Positions 51,271 through 62,895 of a stretch of DNA of 64,000 nt are shown here, in pieces (position 1 is the stretch's first letter; each line of letters starts with the position of its first letter). The position numbers were made by a program, and so were the translations under genes. Under the pieces are notes generated by a model, which was not told where the DNA came from, did no database searches, and worked only from the letters and a program-made list of their open reading frames with translations. Source of the DNA: Pelomonas sp. Root1237 (GTDB taxonomy: Bacteria; Pseudomonadota; Gammaproteobacteria; Burkholderiales; Burkholderiaceae_C); contig NZ_LMDK01000001.1 of assembly GCF_001425055.1 (NCBI RefSeq), positions 695,845 to 759,844 of the forward strand. Reading direction: 5' to 3'.

Positions 51271-52422
51271 ATGCCCGTCCTGCCCACCAAGTTGCCGAAC
51301 ACCGGCACCACCATCTTCACCGTCATGTCGGCCCTGGCCGCCGAGCATGGCGCCGTCAACCTCGGCCAGGGTTTCCCGGACTTCGGTGCCGACCCGGCGC
51401 TCATGCAGGCCGTCACCGACGCGATGGCCGCCGGCCACAACCAGTACCCGCCGATGACCGGCGTGCCGGCGCTGCGCCAGGCCGTGGCCGCCAAGCTGAA
51501 TGCGCTCTACGGCTCGGCCTACGACGCGGACCGCGACATCACGATCACGGCTGGCGGCACGCAAGGCCTGATCACGGCGTTGCACAGCTGCGTTGGCGCA
51601 GGTGATGAGGTCATCATCATCGAGCCGGCCTACGACAGCTACGACCCGGCCATCCGCCTGGCCGGCGCGGTGCCCGTCGGCGTGCCGATGACTCTGGACT
51701 ACCGCATCGACTGGACGGCGGTGCGCGCAGCCATCACGCCGCGCACGCGGGCGCTGGTGATCAACACACCGCACAACCCCAGTGGCCGCATCGCGACCGC
51801 CGAGGACCTGCGCGAGCTGGAGCGCATCGCCGAAGCGCACGACCTCTTCATCGTCAGCGACGAGGTCTACGAGCACATGGTGTTCGACGGTGCGCCGCAT
51901 GAGAGCGTGGCGCGTTACCCCGGCTTGCGCGAGCGCAGCTTCCTCGTCAGCAGCTTTGGCAAGACTTTTCACGTAACGGGTTGGAAGGTCGGCTTCGTCG
52001 CCGCGCCGCCAGCGTTGAGTGCGGCCTTCCGGCGCCTGCACCAGTACACGGTGTTCACGGTCCACACGCCGACGCAGCACGCCATCGCGGCCTACCTCGC
52101 CAACCCGGCCCCCTGGCAAGGCCTGAGCGACTTCTATCAAGCCAAGCGCGATGGCTTCCGCGCCGCGTTGGAAGCCACGCCGCTGAAGCTGCTGCCCTGC
52201 GAGGGCACCTACTTCCAGACGGTGGACTACAGCGCGGTGTCGGATCGGTCCGAGCTGGACTTCGCCAAATGGCTGACCACCGAGGTCGGCGTCGCTGCCA
52301 TCCCGTTGTCGGTCTTCTACCAGCAGCCGCAGGAGCGAGGGCATGTGCGGTTCTGCTTTGCGAAGCGGGACGAGACCTTGGCACTGGCGACGCAGCGTTT
52401 GCAACGTGGCTTGCCCCGCTGA
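51271..52422 (+). CDS. Methionine aminotransferase (YbdL type, class I PLP)
   Basis: A 383-residue fold-type I aminotransferase. The N-terminal LPNTGTTIFTVMSALAAEHG and NLGQGFPDF, and NQYPPMTGVPALRQAVA, are typical of YbdL and kynurenine aminotransferase relatives. The PLP lysine is in SSFGKTFHVTGWKVGF and the carboxylate arginine in GHVRFCFAK. It would transaminate methionine or aromatic residues with 2-oxo acids, possibly in methionine salvage. Start ATG 51271 matches the family; the frame extends upstream in another gene's shadow. Confidence 0.9.
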   Translation: MPVLPTKLPNTGTTIFTVMSALAAEHGAVNLGQGFPDFGADPALMQAVTDAMAAGHNQYPPMTGVPALRQAVAAKLNALYGSAYDADRDITITAGGTQGLITALHSCVGAGDEVIIIEPAYDSYDPAIRLAGAVPVGVPMTLDYRIDWTAVRAAITPRTRALVINTPHNPSGRIATAEDLRELERIAEAHDLFIVSDEVYEHMVFDGAPHESVARYPGLRERSFLVSSFGKTFHVTGWKVGFVAAPPALSAAFRRLHQYTVFTVHTPTQHAIAAYLANPAPWQGLSDFYQAKRDGFRAALEATPLKLLPCEGTYFQTVDYSAVSDRSELDFAKWLTTEVGVAAIPLSVFYQQPQERGHVRFCFAKRDETLALATQRLQRGLPR

Positions 52423-52529
52423 AGGGCGCCCGTCCCTGGCGCTGGCACGCTCCGTGCAAACCCGAGGTCACATGACCGGCACGCCCGCTGTACGAGGCGT
52501 CGGTCGAGAACCAGTTCACGGAGTCCTTC

Positions 52530-53213
52530 ATGTTGCACCACACGCGTGCGCTTGCCGATGCACCAAAGCGGGCGTCTGCTGCACCCAAGCAGACCGCGGG
52601 CGAGCTGTTCGGCAAGACCATCAACCTGTCGGGCCGCCGCCGCTTCACGTCGCAGCGCGTCGTGCTCTATGCAGTGCTCGCCTCGCAGGGCCGCGACGGT
52701 GCACTGACCATTGCCCGCGACGCACTGACCACCTTCGGCGACGCACATGGGGCGCTGCTGCAGGGCGAGCTGTCACCCGACGCGCTGGGCGGCGAGCTGA
52801 AACAGGCCTATTTCGGCCCTGACCGCGCCAACGAGCGCATCGTCGGCTTCATCGAACTGGCCCGGCGCGCCATCGAGGCCATCTCGGCCAGCGCACACAG
52901 CGCACCGGCCCTGCTTGAGGAACTCGTCGAGGCCGCGACGCCGCTGCTTGCCACGCTGAACCGGTTGACCCAGATCTACGAAGACCTCGCCCGCCAGCAG
53001 GCCGCCTCGGCCAAGAAACAGCTGACGGCCGTCATGGGCGACATCGAGCTCATCGCCAGGCATGCGCGCATCGTGTCCTTCAACGCCCAGGTCGTCGCGG
53101 CGCGGGCGGGCACCTCGGGCCGCGAGTTCGCGGTCGTGTCGGGAGAGTTCACGCAGATCACCGGCAAGCTCGACGGCCTGGTGCGCGAGGCCGTGAGAAG
53201 CGCGGTGGCTTGA
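52530..53213 (+). CDS. Small soluble methyl-accepting chemotaxis-like protein
   Basis: A 227-residue protein without membrane helices or signal peptide. The last ~45 residues (IVSFNAQVVAARAGTSGREF, VVSGEFTQITGKLDGLV) match the helical-hairpin signalling tip style of chemoreceptors, where NAxxAAARAGxxGxxFAVVA is the classic pattern. The expected full ~300-residue signalling helix pair is missing. It could be a cytoplasmic accessory receptor or a remodelled fragment; the N-terminal ~130 residues have no recognised sensor domain. The 107-bp upstream gap shows no other gene. Confidence 0.65.
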   Translation: MLHHTRALADAPKRASAAPKQTAGELFGKTINLSGRRRFTSQRVVLYAVLASQGRDGALTIARDALTTFGDAHGALLQGELSPDALGGELKQAYFGPDRANERIVGFIELARRAIEAISASAHSAPALLEELVEAATPLLATLNRLTQIYEDLARQQAASAKKQLTAVMGDIELIARHARIVSFNAQVVAARAGTSGREFAVVSGEFTQITGKLDGLVREAVRSAVA

Positions 53214-53217
53214 TCGG

Positions 53218-53592
53218 TCAGGCGGTAGGTCGCAGCGGGCAGCTCGCGCCTGTCTCGGGAGTCTCGGCCAACCGCATGGACAGCTCGGCCCTCAGCCCCT
53301 GCAACGCCGCAATGCGCGCGTCGATGTCTGCCAGTTTGCGCGCCAGCGCCGCCCGCAGCGCCGGGCCGGCCTCTTCACCCTGGGCGAGCAAGGGCATGTC
53401 GGCCGCGATCTCGGTCAGCGTGAAGCCCAGCTGCTGGGCCGTGCGCACATAGCCCAGCCATTGCACGGTCTCCTCGGGGTAGTCGCGGTAGCCGTTGTCA
53501 GCGCGGCGCGCCTGCAGCAGCCCGCGCTTCTCGTAGAAGCGCAGGCTGTCGCGGCTCAGGCCGGTCAGTGTGGAGAGGGTGCCGATGAGCAT
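53218..53592 (-). CDS. MerR family transcriptional regulator
   Basis: A 124-residue MerR protein: winged helix MLIGTLSTLTGLSRDSLRFY with the EKRGLLQARRADNGYRDY wing, then QWLGYVRTAQQLGFTLTEI and a coiled-coil dimerisation helix. The only C-terminal cysteine is in GASCPLRP, so classical two-cysteine metal sensing is not obvious. It is divergent from a small membrane protein gene, with a perfect MerR-type dyad between them at 53612-53635. ATG 53592 was chosen over the longer open frame. Confidence 0.9.
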   Translation of the reverse strand: MLIGTLSTLTGLSRDSLRFYEKRGLLQARRADNGYRDYPEETVQWLGYVRTAQQLGFTLTEIAADMPLLAQGEEAGPALRAALARKLADIDARIAALQGLRAELSMRLAETPETGASCPLRPTA

Positions 53593-53609
53593 GGGGCATC
53601 CGAAATGGC

Positions 53610-53635
53610 TTGACCTTGGAGTGTGGTCCAAGGTC
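53610..53635 (+). promoter_or_regulatory. MerR-type operator/promoter
   Basis: A perfect 9-bp dyad GACCTTGGA/TCCAAGGTC with a 6-bp centre overlaps a TTGACC -35 box (53610-53615). MerR-family operators lie in a lengthened 19-20 bp spacer just like this. It reads towards the membrane protein gene at 53669. A matching -10 is not obvious. Confidence 0.75.
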
Positions 53636-53668
53636 GAGCATGCGCACGTCCCTGTTTCGTGCCTCTCC

Positions 53669-54070
53669 ATGCCTGCTTTCAGCAACTCCAGTTTCCTGCG
53701 CGTCGTCTGGTTCAGCGCACTCTACGACCTCATCGTCACCGCGCCCTTTGCGACGCCCTGGACCTTCGAGCTGAACCGGGCGCAGCTGAGCGCCATCAAC
53801 CAAGCCCTGGGCGGCCAGCCGCTGCCGCCTTTCGACCCGATGCAGACGCTGTTCGCGGTGCTGATGGGCAGCGTCGTGATGGTCTGGGCGGTACTGCGGC
53901 TGCGCGGTCCGACGCAGCAGTTCGGCCGCTATGACGCGGCGGCGCGGGTACTGTTCGGCGTTTGGATGGGGTGGGCCTGGATGCAGTCGGGCGCGCCGGT
54001 GCTGCTGCTGTTCATCGTGCCGGAGATGGCCTGGGCGGTCGTGCAGGCATGGCGGGTACGGCGGGCCTGA
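53669..54070 (+). CDS. Small integral membrane protein, probable MerR target
   Basis: A 133-residue protein with about four membrane helices (FLRVVWFSALYDLIVTAPFA, LFAVLMGSVVMVWAVLRL, VLFGVWMGWAWMQSGA, PVLLLFIVPEMAWAVVQAW). No family is certain. The start ATG 53669 is preferred. It is preceded by the MerR-type operator and is divergent from the regulator gene, so the regulator most likely controls it. Its 3' end is adjacent to the converging vapC. Confidence 0.75.
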   Translation: MPAFSNSSFLRVVWFSALYDLIVTAPFATPWTFELNRAQLSAINQALGGQPLPPFDPMQTLFAVLMGSVVMVWAVLRLRGPTQQFGRYDAAARVLFGVWMGWAWMQSGAPVLLLFIVPEMAWAVVQAWRVRRA

Positions 54071-54071
54071 T

Positions 54072-54479
54072 TCAGGCCAGTTTCACAGGCACCGCAAGTG
54101 CCGCTTTCGCGGCTCGCCTGGCCAGGGCCTTGTCGAATGTCACGAAGCCCGTGCATCTTCCGCTGCGAGCAACGTGCAACGCGTCGGCGAAATCGAGTTT
54201 GTGCGACTCACAGGCCTCAAGCGCCGTGAGCATCTCGTCACGGCCTTCCAGATGCACGTTTGGCATGCCTGCGAGCGCGCGCAGCACGCGGATCACGTCG
54301 GCGCTCGAGAGTTCGTAGAACCCCCTCAGCACCCACTCGAATTCCAGCGCCACGGTGAGGCTGACAAACGCACGGCCCGCCATTGCCTGGATGGCGGCCG
54401 GGCGCTGTTTGCCGGCTTCTGGGTCGTCGGGATCGTTGACGAAGAAGCGGGCGAGTACGTTGGTGTCGACGGCCTTCAT
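54072..54479 (-). CDS. vapC: PIN-domain ribonuclease toxin
   Basis: A 135-residue PIN-domain protein. The acidic active-site residues are in MKAVDTNVLARFF (Asp5), VALEFEWVL (Glu), FADALHVA (Asp) and TFDKALARR (Asp), as in VapC toxins that cleave tRNA or rRNA. It starts 6 bp after the stop of the antitoxin gene and shares its promoter, a standard type II toxin-antitoxin layout. Confidence 0.93.
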   Translation of the reverse strand: MKAVDTNVLARFFVNDPDDPEAGKQRPAAIQAMAGRAFVSLTVALEFEWVLRGFYELSSADVIRVLRALAGMPNVHLEGRDEMLTALEACESHKLDFADALHVARSGRCTGFVTFDKALARRAAKAALAVPVKLA

Positions 54480-54485
54480 CGCGCT

Positions 54486-54740
54486 TCAGCGACGGGCCTT
54501 GGTCGTCAGCGAGGCTGGATCGAAGTCCGACAACTTGCGCGGCTTGCCCCGTGAAGGTGCTGTCACCATGCCGGCAAGATCGCCCGCGGCGGCCGTAGAC
54601 ACGGTGCGTTGAAGTCGCAGCCTCAGGCCGTCGGGCTCTTCGGTGATTTCTAGCCGGGCGCCCGGGTTAAGGCCGAGGCGCCGGCGAAGGGCGGCGGGGA
54701 GAACCACCTGGCCTTTGGCGGAGACGAGGACGGATGACAT
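54486..54740 (-). CDS. vapB: AbrB/VapB-type antitoxin
   Basis: An 84-residue antitoxin with an N-terminal SpoVT/AbrB swapped-hairpin DNA-binding domain (SAKGQVVLPAALRRRLGLNPG, LEITEEPDGLRLRL) and a flexible C-terminal tail that should bind and neutralise VapC. First gene of the operon. A 13-bp dyad (CTTACCAAGTAAG) lies 31 bp upstream and may be its autoregulatory operator. Confidence 0.92.
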   Translation of the reverse strand: MSSVLVSAKGQVVLPAALRRRLGLNPGARLEITEEPDGLRLRLQRTVSTAAAGDLAGMVTAPSRGKPRKLSDFDPASLTTKARR

Positions 54741-54770
54741 GGTGCGGCTCTTGGCAACGAGTGGGTGTAG

Positions 54771-54783
54771 CTTACCAAGTAAG
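54771..54783 (-). promoter_or_regulatory. Candidate operator of vapBC
   Basis: Perfect dyad CTTAC-CAA-GTAAG, 31-43 bp upstream of the vapB start, within the expected promoter region. AbrB-fold antitoxins autoregulate through such palindromes. Candidate only. Confidence 0.45.
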
Positions 54784-54823
54784 GCGTTGTGAGGTTCATA
54801 GGATTCCCGTCGCGCCTGAGGCG

Positions 54824-54884
54824 GGGTAGGGCGCCCCGCGGATCACGAATTCGAAATCCGCGCGGGTCGCGACCCGCCCTACCG
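54824..54884. repeat. Palindromic intergenic element
   Basis: Nested complementary arms: GGTAGGGCG (54825-54833) with CGCCCTACC (54875-54883), and GCGGAT (54838-54843) with ATCCGC (54856-54861). A perfect 16-bp palindrome GCGGGTCGCGACCCGC (54862-54877) offers an alternative fold. It sits 4 bp after the stop of the next gene and 84 bp upstream of vapB. It may serve as a terminator for the minus-strand gene or be a dispersed REP-like repeat. Confidence 0.65.
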
Positions 54885-54887
54885 GGG

Positions 54888-55490
54888 CTATTTCTTGAAG
54901 AGGCTGGCGAACGCCTGATCCATCAGGCCAGGCATGTTTTTGCCAGTTTTCGGATCAATTCGGAGCGTGTCATCAGGGCAGTGGACCAACGAAGGCGCCG
55001 CGAGAAGCGTTCGAGACTGCTCAAACTGGCTGAACAAAAAAGTCCTGTAAGAGGCAATAACCTCCGAAGTCCTCAAGTCGATGACCTCGTGCGATGAAGA
55101 GCGCAGTCGTAGCTCGTTCGGTACGTCCTCCAAGCGAAACCGATGCTCGTAGAAGACGGGCTCATTCAGATTCGCCGCGGTCTCGACGTAGCCGGGGTCA
55201 GTCACAGTGTGCTTCTCCTGCCTGTACACGTCGTAGGTCAGGCCGTCCTGCTCGTTGCGATATCGGACGAACTTGACGGCCTCAAAGCTCAATGGGTATC
55301 GAACGCTCGCAACGTGGCCTTCACGAACCATCCAACCCGCATCTCGCTCCAGCAATTGGTTGCCATGCATTCCCCCTTGGGCCGCGCACACGGTTTTAAA
55401 GCGGTAGTAGCCCCAAAGGTTGTCGGCGAAGAGCAGCCCAACTGCTAGGACGACGCTGCCGCACCAAATCAGTTTTCGCCTCCACTGCAT
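54888..55490 (-). CDS. Hypothetical membrane-anchored protein
   Basis: A 200-residue protein of no recognised family. One N-terminal helix (LIWCGSVVLAVGLLFADNLW) anchors it; the rest is a soluble domain with CAAQGG, RYPLSFEAVKFVRYRNE and a late VHCPDDTLRIDPKTGK, so two cysteines may bond in the periplasm. GC content appears lower than in the adjacent pyrimidine operon. It lies between a palindromic element and a duplicated gene end, consistent with an inserted accessory segment. Confidence 0.7.
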   Translation of the reverse strand: MQWRRKLIWCGSVVLAVGLLFADNLWGYYRFKTVCAAQGGMHGNQLLERDAGWMVREGHVASVRYPLSFEAVKFVRYRNEQDGLTYDVYRQEKHTVTDPGYVETAANLNEPVFYEHRFRLEDVPNELRLRSSSHEVIDLRTSEVIASYRTFLFSQFEQSRTLLAAPSLVHCPDDTLRIDPKTGKNMPGLMDQAFASLFKK

Positions 55491-55511
55491 TCCGCATTCT
55501 CAAGCGAAGCG

Positions 55512-55643
55512 TCAGCCCGCCCGTTCCAGCATCGTCTGCAACAACACATTGCACCCCGCCTCGATGTGCTCCGGCTTGGCGTCCTCGATCTCGTTGTGGC
55601 TGATGCCGTCCTTGCAGGGGATGAAGATCATGCCGGCCGGGCC
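55512..55643 (-). pseudogene. Duplicated 3' end of the beta-ureidopropionase gene (fragment)
   Basis: 132 bp that match the last part of the intact gene (56747-56878) with about six differences. On the minus strand it encodes AGMIFIPCKDGISHNEIEDA and the rest of the terminal ~43 residues, ending in ERAG and the same TGA stop. It has no start and is a gene fragment. Together with the intact copy it forms a direct repeat flanking the gene at 55656-56741. Confidence 0.93.
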
Positions 55644-55655
55644 CGCTCTTGCCGC

Positions 55656-56741
55656 CTACCGGGGCCGCAGTTGCACATCGACGACCCGCAGGCTGGGACT
55701 GAGGGCGCGCTCGGTGCCGGGTAGCACGCGCACGTCGCTGAAGGCCTGGCTCATGGAGCGCACCCGCTGCACGGCGTCTTCGGCGCTCAAGCCGCTTCTC
55801 AGGCCGAGTTGTGCGATGCAGGCGCCGTCGCGACAGTCGACCTTGTTCACATCCGCGGACGGGTGTCGCCAAGACGTCAACTCCTGCTCCACCCACTGGC
55901 GGCTGGGCTGGCTGGTGGCACCGGGCCGCTGAGGCAGCACGAGGTCGACGACGTAGGCGCTGGCGGTCTGTACCGGCGACGCCGGGACTTCGTAGGCCAC
56001 CCCCGCCGCCCGCAACTTGTCTTCAAGGCGCACCAGGTCCCGCGGCGTGGCCGAGACCTTGGCGCGCACGGCCGTCTCATCCGCGACGATGTTGCCCACC
56101 CGCAGCCCGGTACTGCCCAGCAGCCGGCGCGCCTCCGCCACGCGGGCGGGCTCCGCCACCGGCGCCGGCTCGGGTCTGAACACGGCCACCAGGCCCTCGG
56201 GCCACGCCAGCCGGTCGGTCGCGGCAGCGCGCGACCAGGGCAGTGGGAGGTCGATCGTGGCCGAGTCGTAGCTGTAGATGCGGGTGGTCTCCCCGCCCTT
56301 GAAGCGCACCTCGATCTGCAGGTCGCCGCCGGCGGCGGGCGCCAGGCGGACGATGGAGCGACCGCTGAACAGGCCGTCCCTGACGCGCCGGGACGCGGTG
56401 ACGGGCCGGCTCAGCACCAGCCAGCCGCCCTCGCAGCGGAAGTCTGCAGGGTTGTTCAAGGTCCACTCGGTGGGTCGGCTGAATCGATCGGGCCGAGCCG
56501 GCATGACGCTCAGGCGCAGCGTGGCCCGTGGCGAGCCGCTCAGCGTGAGGCTGGCGCCGGCCGCGTCGCCGCCACCGGTACCGAGCGCTCGCAGCGCGTC
56601 ACTGACGACGGCGGGGTCGCCGTTGACGGTGAAGCTGCCTGTGACTTCGGGGCAGCTGGGAGGTGCGGCGAAAGCAGCTAGCGGGCAGGCCATCGCCAGC
56701 ATGGCGAACCTCAACGCGATGCGGCCCGCGCCTGCGCTCAC
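55656..56741 (-). CDS. Exported hypothetical protein within a duplication
   Basis: A 361-residue protein of unknown family. N-terminal signal peptide (LRFAMLAMACPLAAFA). A first beta-rich half (TLSGSPRATLRLSVMPARP, FRCEGGWLVLSRPV) is followed by a region with EARRLLGSTGLRVGNIVADE and a C-terminal part with two cysteines (VDCRDGACIAQLGL) and VRSMSQAFSDVRVLPG, which resembles the substrate-side pattern of small periplasmic assembly or secretion-associated proteins. It starts 5 bp after the ureidopropionase stop and is flanked by the 132-bp direct repeats, so it was probably inserted into the operon's distal end. Confidence 0.75.
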   Translation of the reverse strand: MSAGAGRIALRFAMLAMACPLAAFAAPPSCPEVTGSFTVNGDPAVVSDALRALGTGGGDAAGASLTLSGSPRATLRLSVMPARPDRFSRPTEWTLNNPADFRCEGGWLVLSRPVTASRRVRDGLFSGRSIVRLAPAAGGDLQIEVRFKGGETTRIYSYDSATIDLPLPWSRAAATDRLAWPEGLVAVFRPEPAPVAEPARVAEARRLLGSTGLRVGNIVADETAVRAKVSATPRDLVRLEDKLRAAGVAYEVPASPVQTASAYVVDLVLPQRPGATSQPSRQWVEQELTSWRHPSADVNKVDCRDGACIAQLGLRSGLSAEDAVQRVRSMSQAFSDVRVLPGTERALSPSLRVVDVQLRPR

Positions 56742-56746
56742 ATCAA

Positions 56747-58003
56747 TCAGCCCGCTCGTTCAAGCATCGCCTGCAACAACACATTGCACCCCGCCTCGAT
56801 GTGCTCGGGCTTGGCGTCCTCGATCTCGTTGTGGCTGATGCCGTCCTTGCAGGGGATGAAGATCATGCCAGCGGGCGCCAACCTCGCCATGTAGACGGCG
56901 TCGTGGCCGGCGCCGGAGACCGCGCGCATATTGCTGTAGCCCAGCGCATCGGCGGCCTTCTGCACGGCGGCGATGCAGTCGGCGTGGAAGGGCTGGGCCG
57001 GGTAGGCGCTGACGGGCGTGATCTCGATGGGCAGGCCGCTGTCGGCACTCAGCTTGGCGGCGACGGCGCGGATGTCGGCGTCCATCGCCTCGCACAGCGC
57101 GTCGGTCGCGTTGCGCAGGTCGATGCTGAACTTGACGCGGCCGGGGATGACGTTGCGGCTGTTGGGGTGCACCTGCACCATGCCCACCGTGCCACGGCCG
57201 TGCGGCGGGTGTCGGTGGGCGCAGGCGACGACCTCCTGCATCAGCTTGGTCGCGACTTGCAGCGCATCCTTGCGCAGCGCCATCGGTGTGGGGCCGGCAT
57301 GGGCCTCCATGCCGGTGACGACGCAGTCATACCAGCGGATGCCCAGCACGCCGGTAACGACGCCGATGGTCTTGTCATGGTCCTCCAGCACCGGGCCCTG
57401 CTCGATGTGGGTCTCGAAGTAGGCACCGATGGGGTGGTCGCCGGGGATTTGATCGCCGATGTAGCCGATGCGCTCCAACTCGCCCTTGACGGTCTTGCCC
57501 TCGGTGTCCGTCGCCGCGTAGGCATGATCGAGCGTGAAGGCCTTGGCGAAGACGCCCGAACCCATCATGACGGGCACGAACCGCGAGCCTTCCTCGTTGG
57601 TCCAGAAGGCCACCTCGATGGGCGCCTCGGTCTCGATGCCGTGGTCGTTGAGCGTGCGCACGACCTCGATGCCGGCCAGCACGCCGTAGTTGCCATCGAA
57701 CTTGCCACCGGTGGGCTGGGTGTCGATGTGGCTGCCAGTCATGATGGGTGGCAGGCTGTTGTTGCGGCCGGCACGGCGCATGAAGCCGTTGCCGATCTGG
57801 TCGATGGTGACCGTCATGCCGGCCTCGCGCGCCCAGCGCGTGACGAGGTCGCGACCCTGCTTGTCGAGGTCGGTCAGCGTCAGGCGGCAGACGCCGCCCT
57901 TCTCGGTGGCGCCAATCTGGGCCAGTTCCATCAGCGAGTCCCAGAGGCGCTGGCCGTTGACGCGCAGTTGGGTGATGTCGGGCTTGGTGGTGGGCATGTC
58001 CAT
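56747..58003 (-). CDS. Beta-ureidopropionase / N-carbamoyl amino acid amidohydrolase (M20 family)
   Basis: A 418-residue zinc amidohydrolase of the M20/AmaB-HyuC group. Metal and catalytic motifs: TGSHIDTQPTGGKFDGNYG (His/Asp ligands), WTNEEGSRF (catalytic Glu pair), ETHIEQGPVLE (His ligand), GMEAHAGPTPM and the late PCKDGISHNEIED (His ligand). In a cluster with dihydropyrimidinase and PreA, the substrate is probably N-carbamoyl-beta-alanine, hydrolysed to beta-alanine, CO2 and NH3 (third step of reductive uracil breakdown). Allantoate amidohydrolase is a family alternative but fits the context less well. Confidence 0.9.
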   Translation of the reverse strand: MDMPTTKPDITQLRVNGQRLWDSLMELAQIGATEKGGVCRLTLTDLDKQGRDLVTRWAREAGMTVTIDQIGNGFMRRAGRNNSLPPIMTGSHIDTQPTGGKFDGNYGVLAGIEVVRTLNDHGIETEAPIEVAFWTNEEGSRFVPVMMGSGVFAKAFTLDHAYAATDTEGKTVKGELERIGYIGDQIPGDHPIGAYFETHIEQGPVLEDHDKTIGVVTGVLGIRWYDCVVTGMEAHAGPTPMALRKDALQVATKLMQEVVACAHRHPPHGRGTVGMVQVHPNSRNVIPGRVKFSIDLRNATDALCEAMDADIRAVAAKLSADSGLPIEITPVSAYPAQPFHADCIAAVQKAADALGYSNMRAVSGAGHDAVYMARLAPAGMIFIPCKDGISHNEIEDAKPEHIEAGCNVLLQAMLERAG

Positions 58004-58013
58004 GGTGGACTCC

Positions 58014-58367
58014 TCAGAGTTTGGTGCCGAAGCGCAGCTTGTTGTGGTCGGGGTCGACGAGCAGGAACTCGCGCACGCCCCAGGGCATGTCTTCGATGGG
58101 CTTGACGGGCTTCACGCCCGTGGCAATGAAGGCGGCGTAGACGGCATCGGCATCCGGCACCCAGAAATAGACGGCGCCGCCGGGCGCGCAGTCGCCCGCG
58201 TGGCCGGTCAGGAAGATGGTCTGGCCCTCGCGCGTGAGCTGCAGGAACAGCGGCAGTCCCGGCTCGAACTGGTGCTGCCAGTCGATGCTGAAACCGAGCT
58301 GGTCGATGTAGAAGGCTTGCGCTCGCGCCGCATCCGTCATGCGCAGCTGAGGGATGACAGTTTGCAT
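58014..58367 (-). CDS. VOC family protein (bleomycin-resistance-like)
   Basis: A 117-residue single VOC domain: VIPQLRMTDAARAQAFYIDQLGF at the start, FLQLTREGQTIFL in the middle and a closing WGVREFLLVDPDHNKLRFG. The start is ATG 58367; the open frame continues to 58502 through a GC-rich hairpin region (GCCCCC/GGGGGC at 58404-58418) that looks noncoding. It lies between dihydropyrimidinase and ureidopropionase genes and may be a passenger in the operon; function unknown. Confidence 0.85.
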   Translation of the reverse strand: MQTVIPQLRMTDAARAQAFYIDQLGFSIDWQHQFEPGLPLFLQLTREGQTIFLTGHAGDCAPGGAVYFWVPDADAVYAAFIATGVKPVKPIEDMPWGVREFLLVDPDHNKLRFGTKL

Positions 58368-58449
58368 GGTCAGCGGCGCCCGGCCGCCCGAAGGCGCTGA
58401 CGCGCCCCCGCGGGGGGCAGAGAGCGAAGCGAGCGTGGGGGCTTCATGT

Positions 58450-61367
<2,918 letters not shown>

Positions 61368-61385
61368 GGTCAGCTTCCGTCGAGT

Positions 61386-62885
<1,500 letters not shown>

Positions 62886-62895
62886 CTCGATTCCT

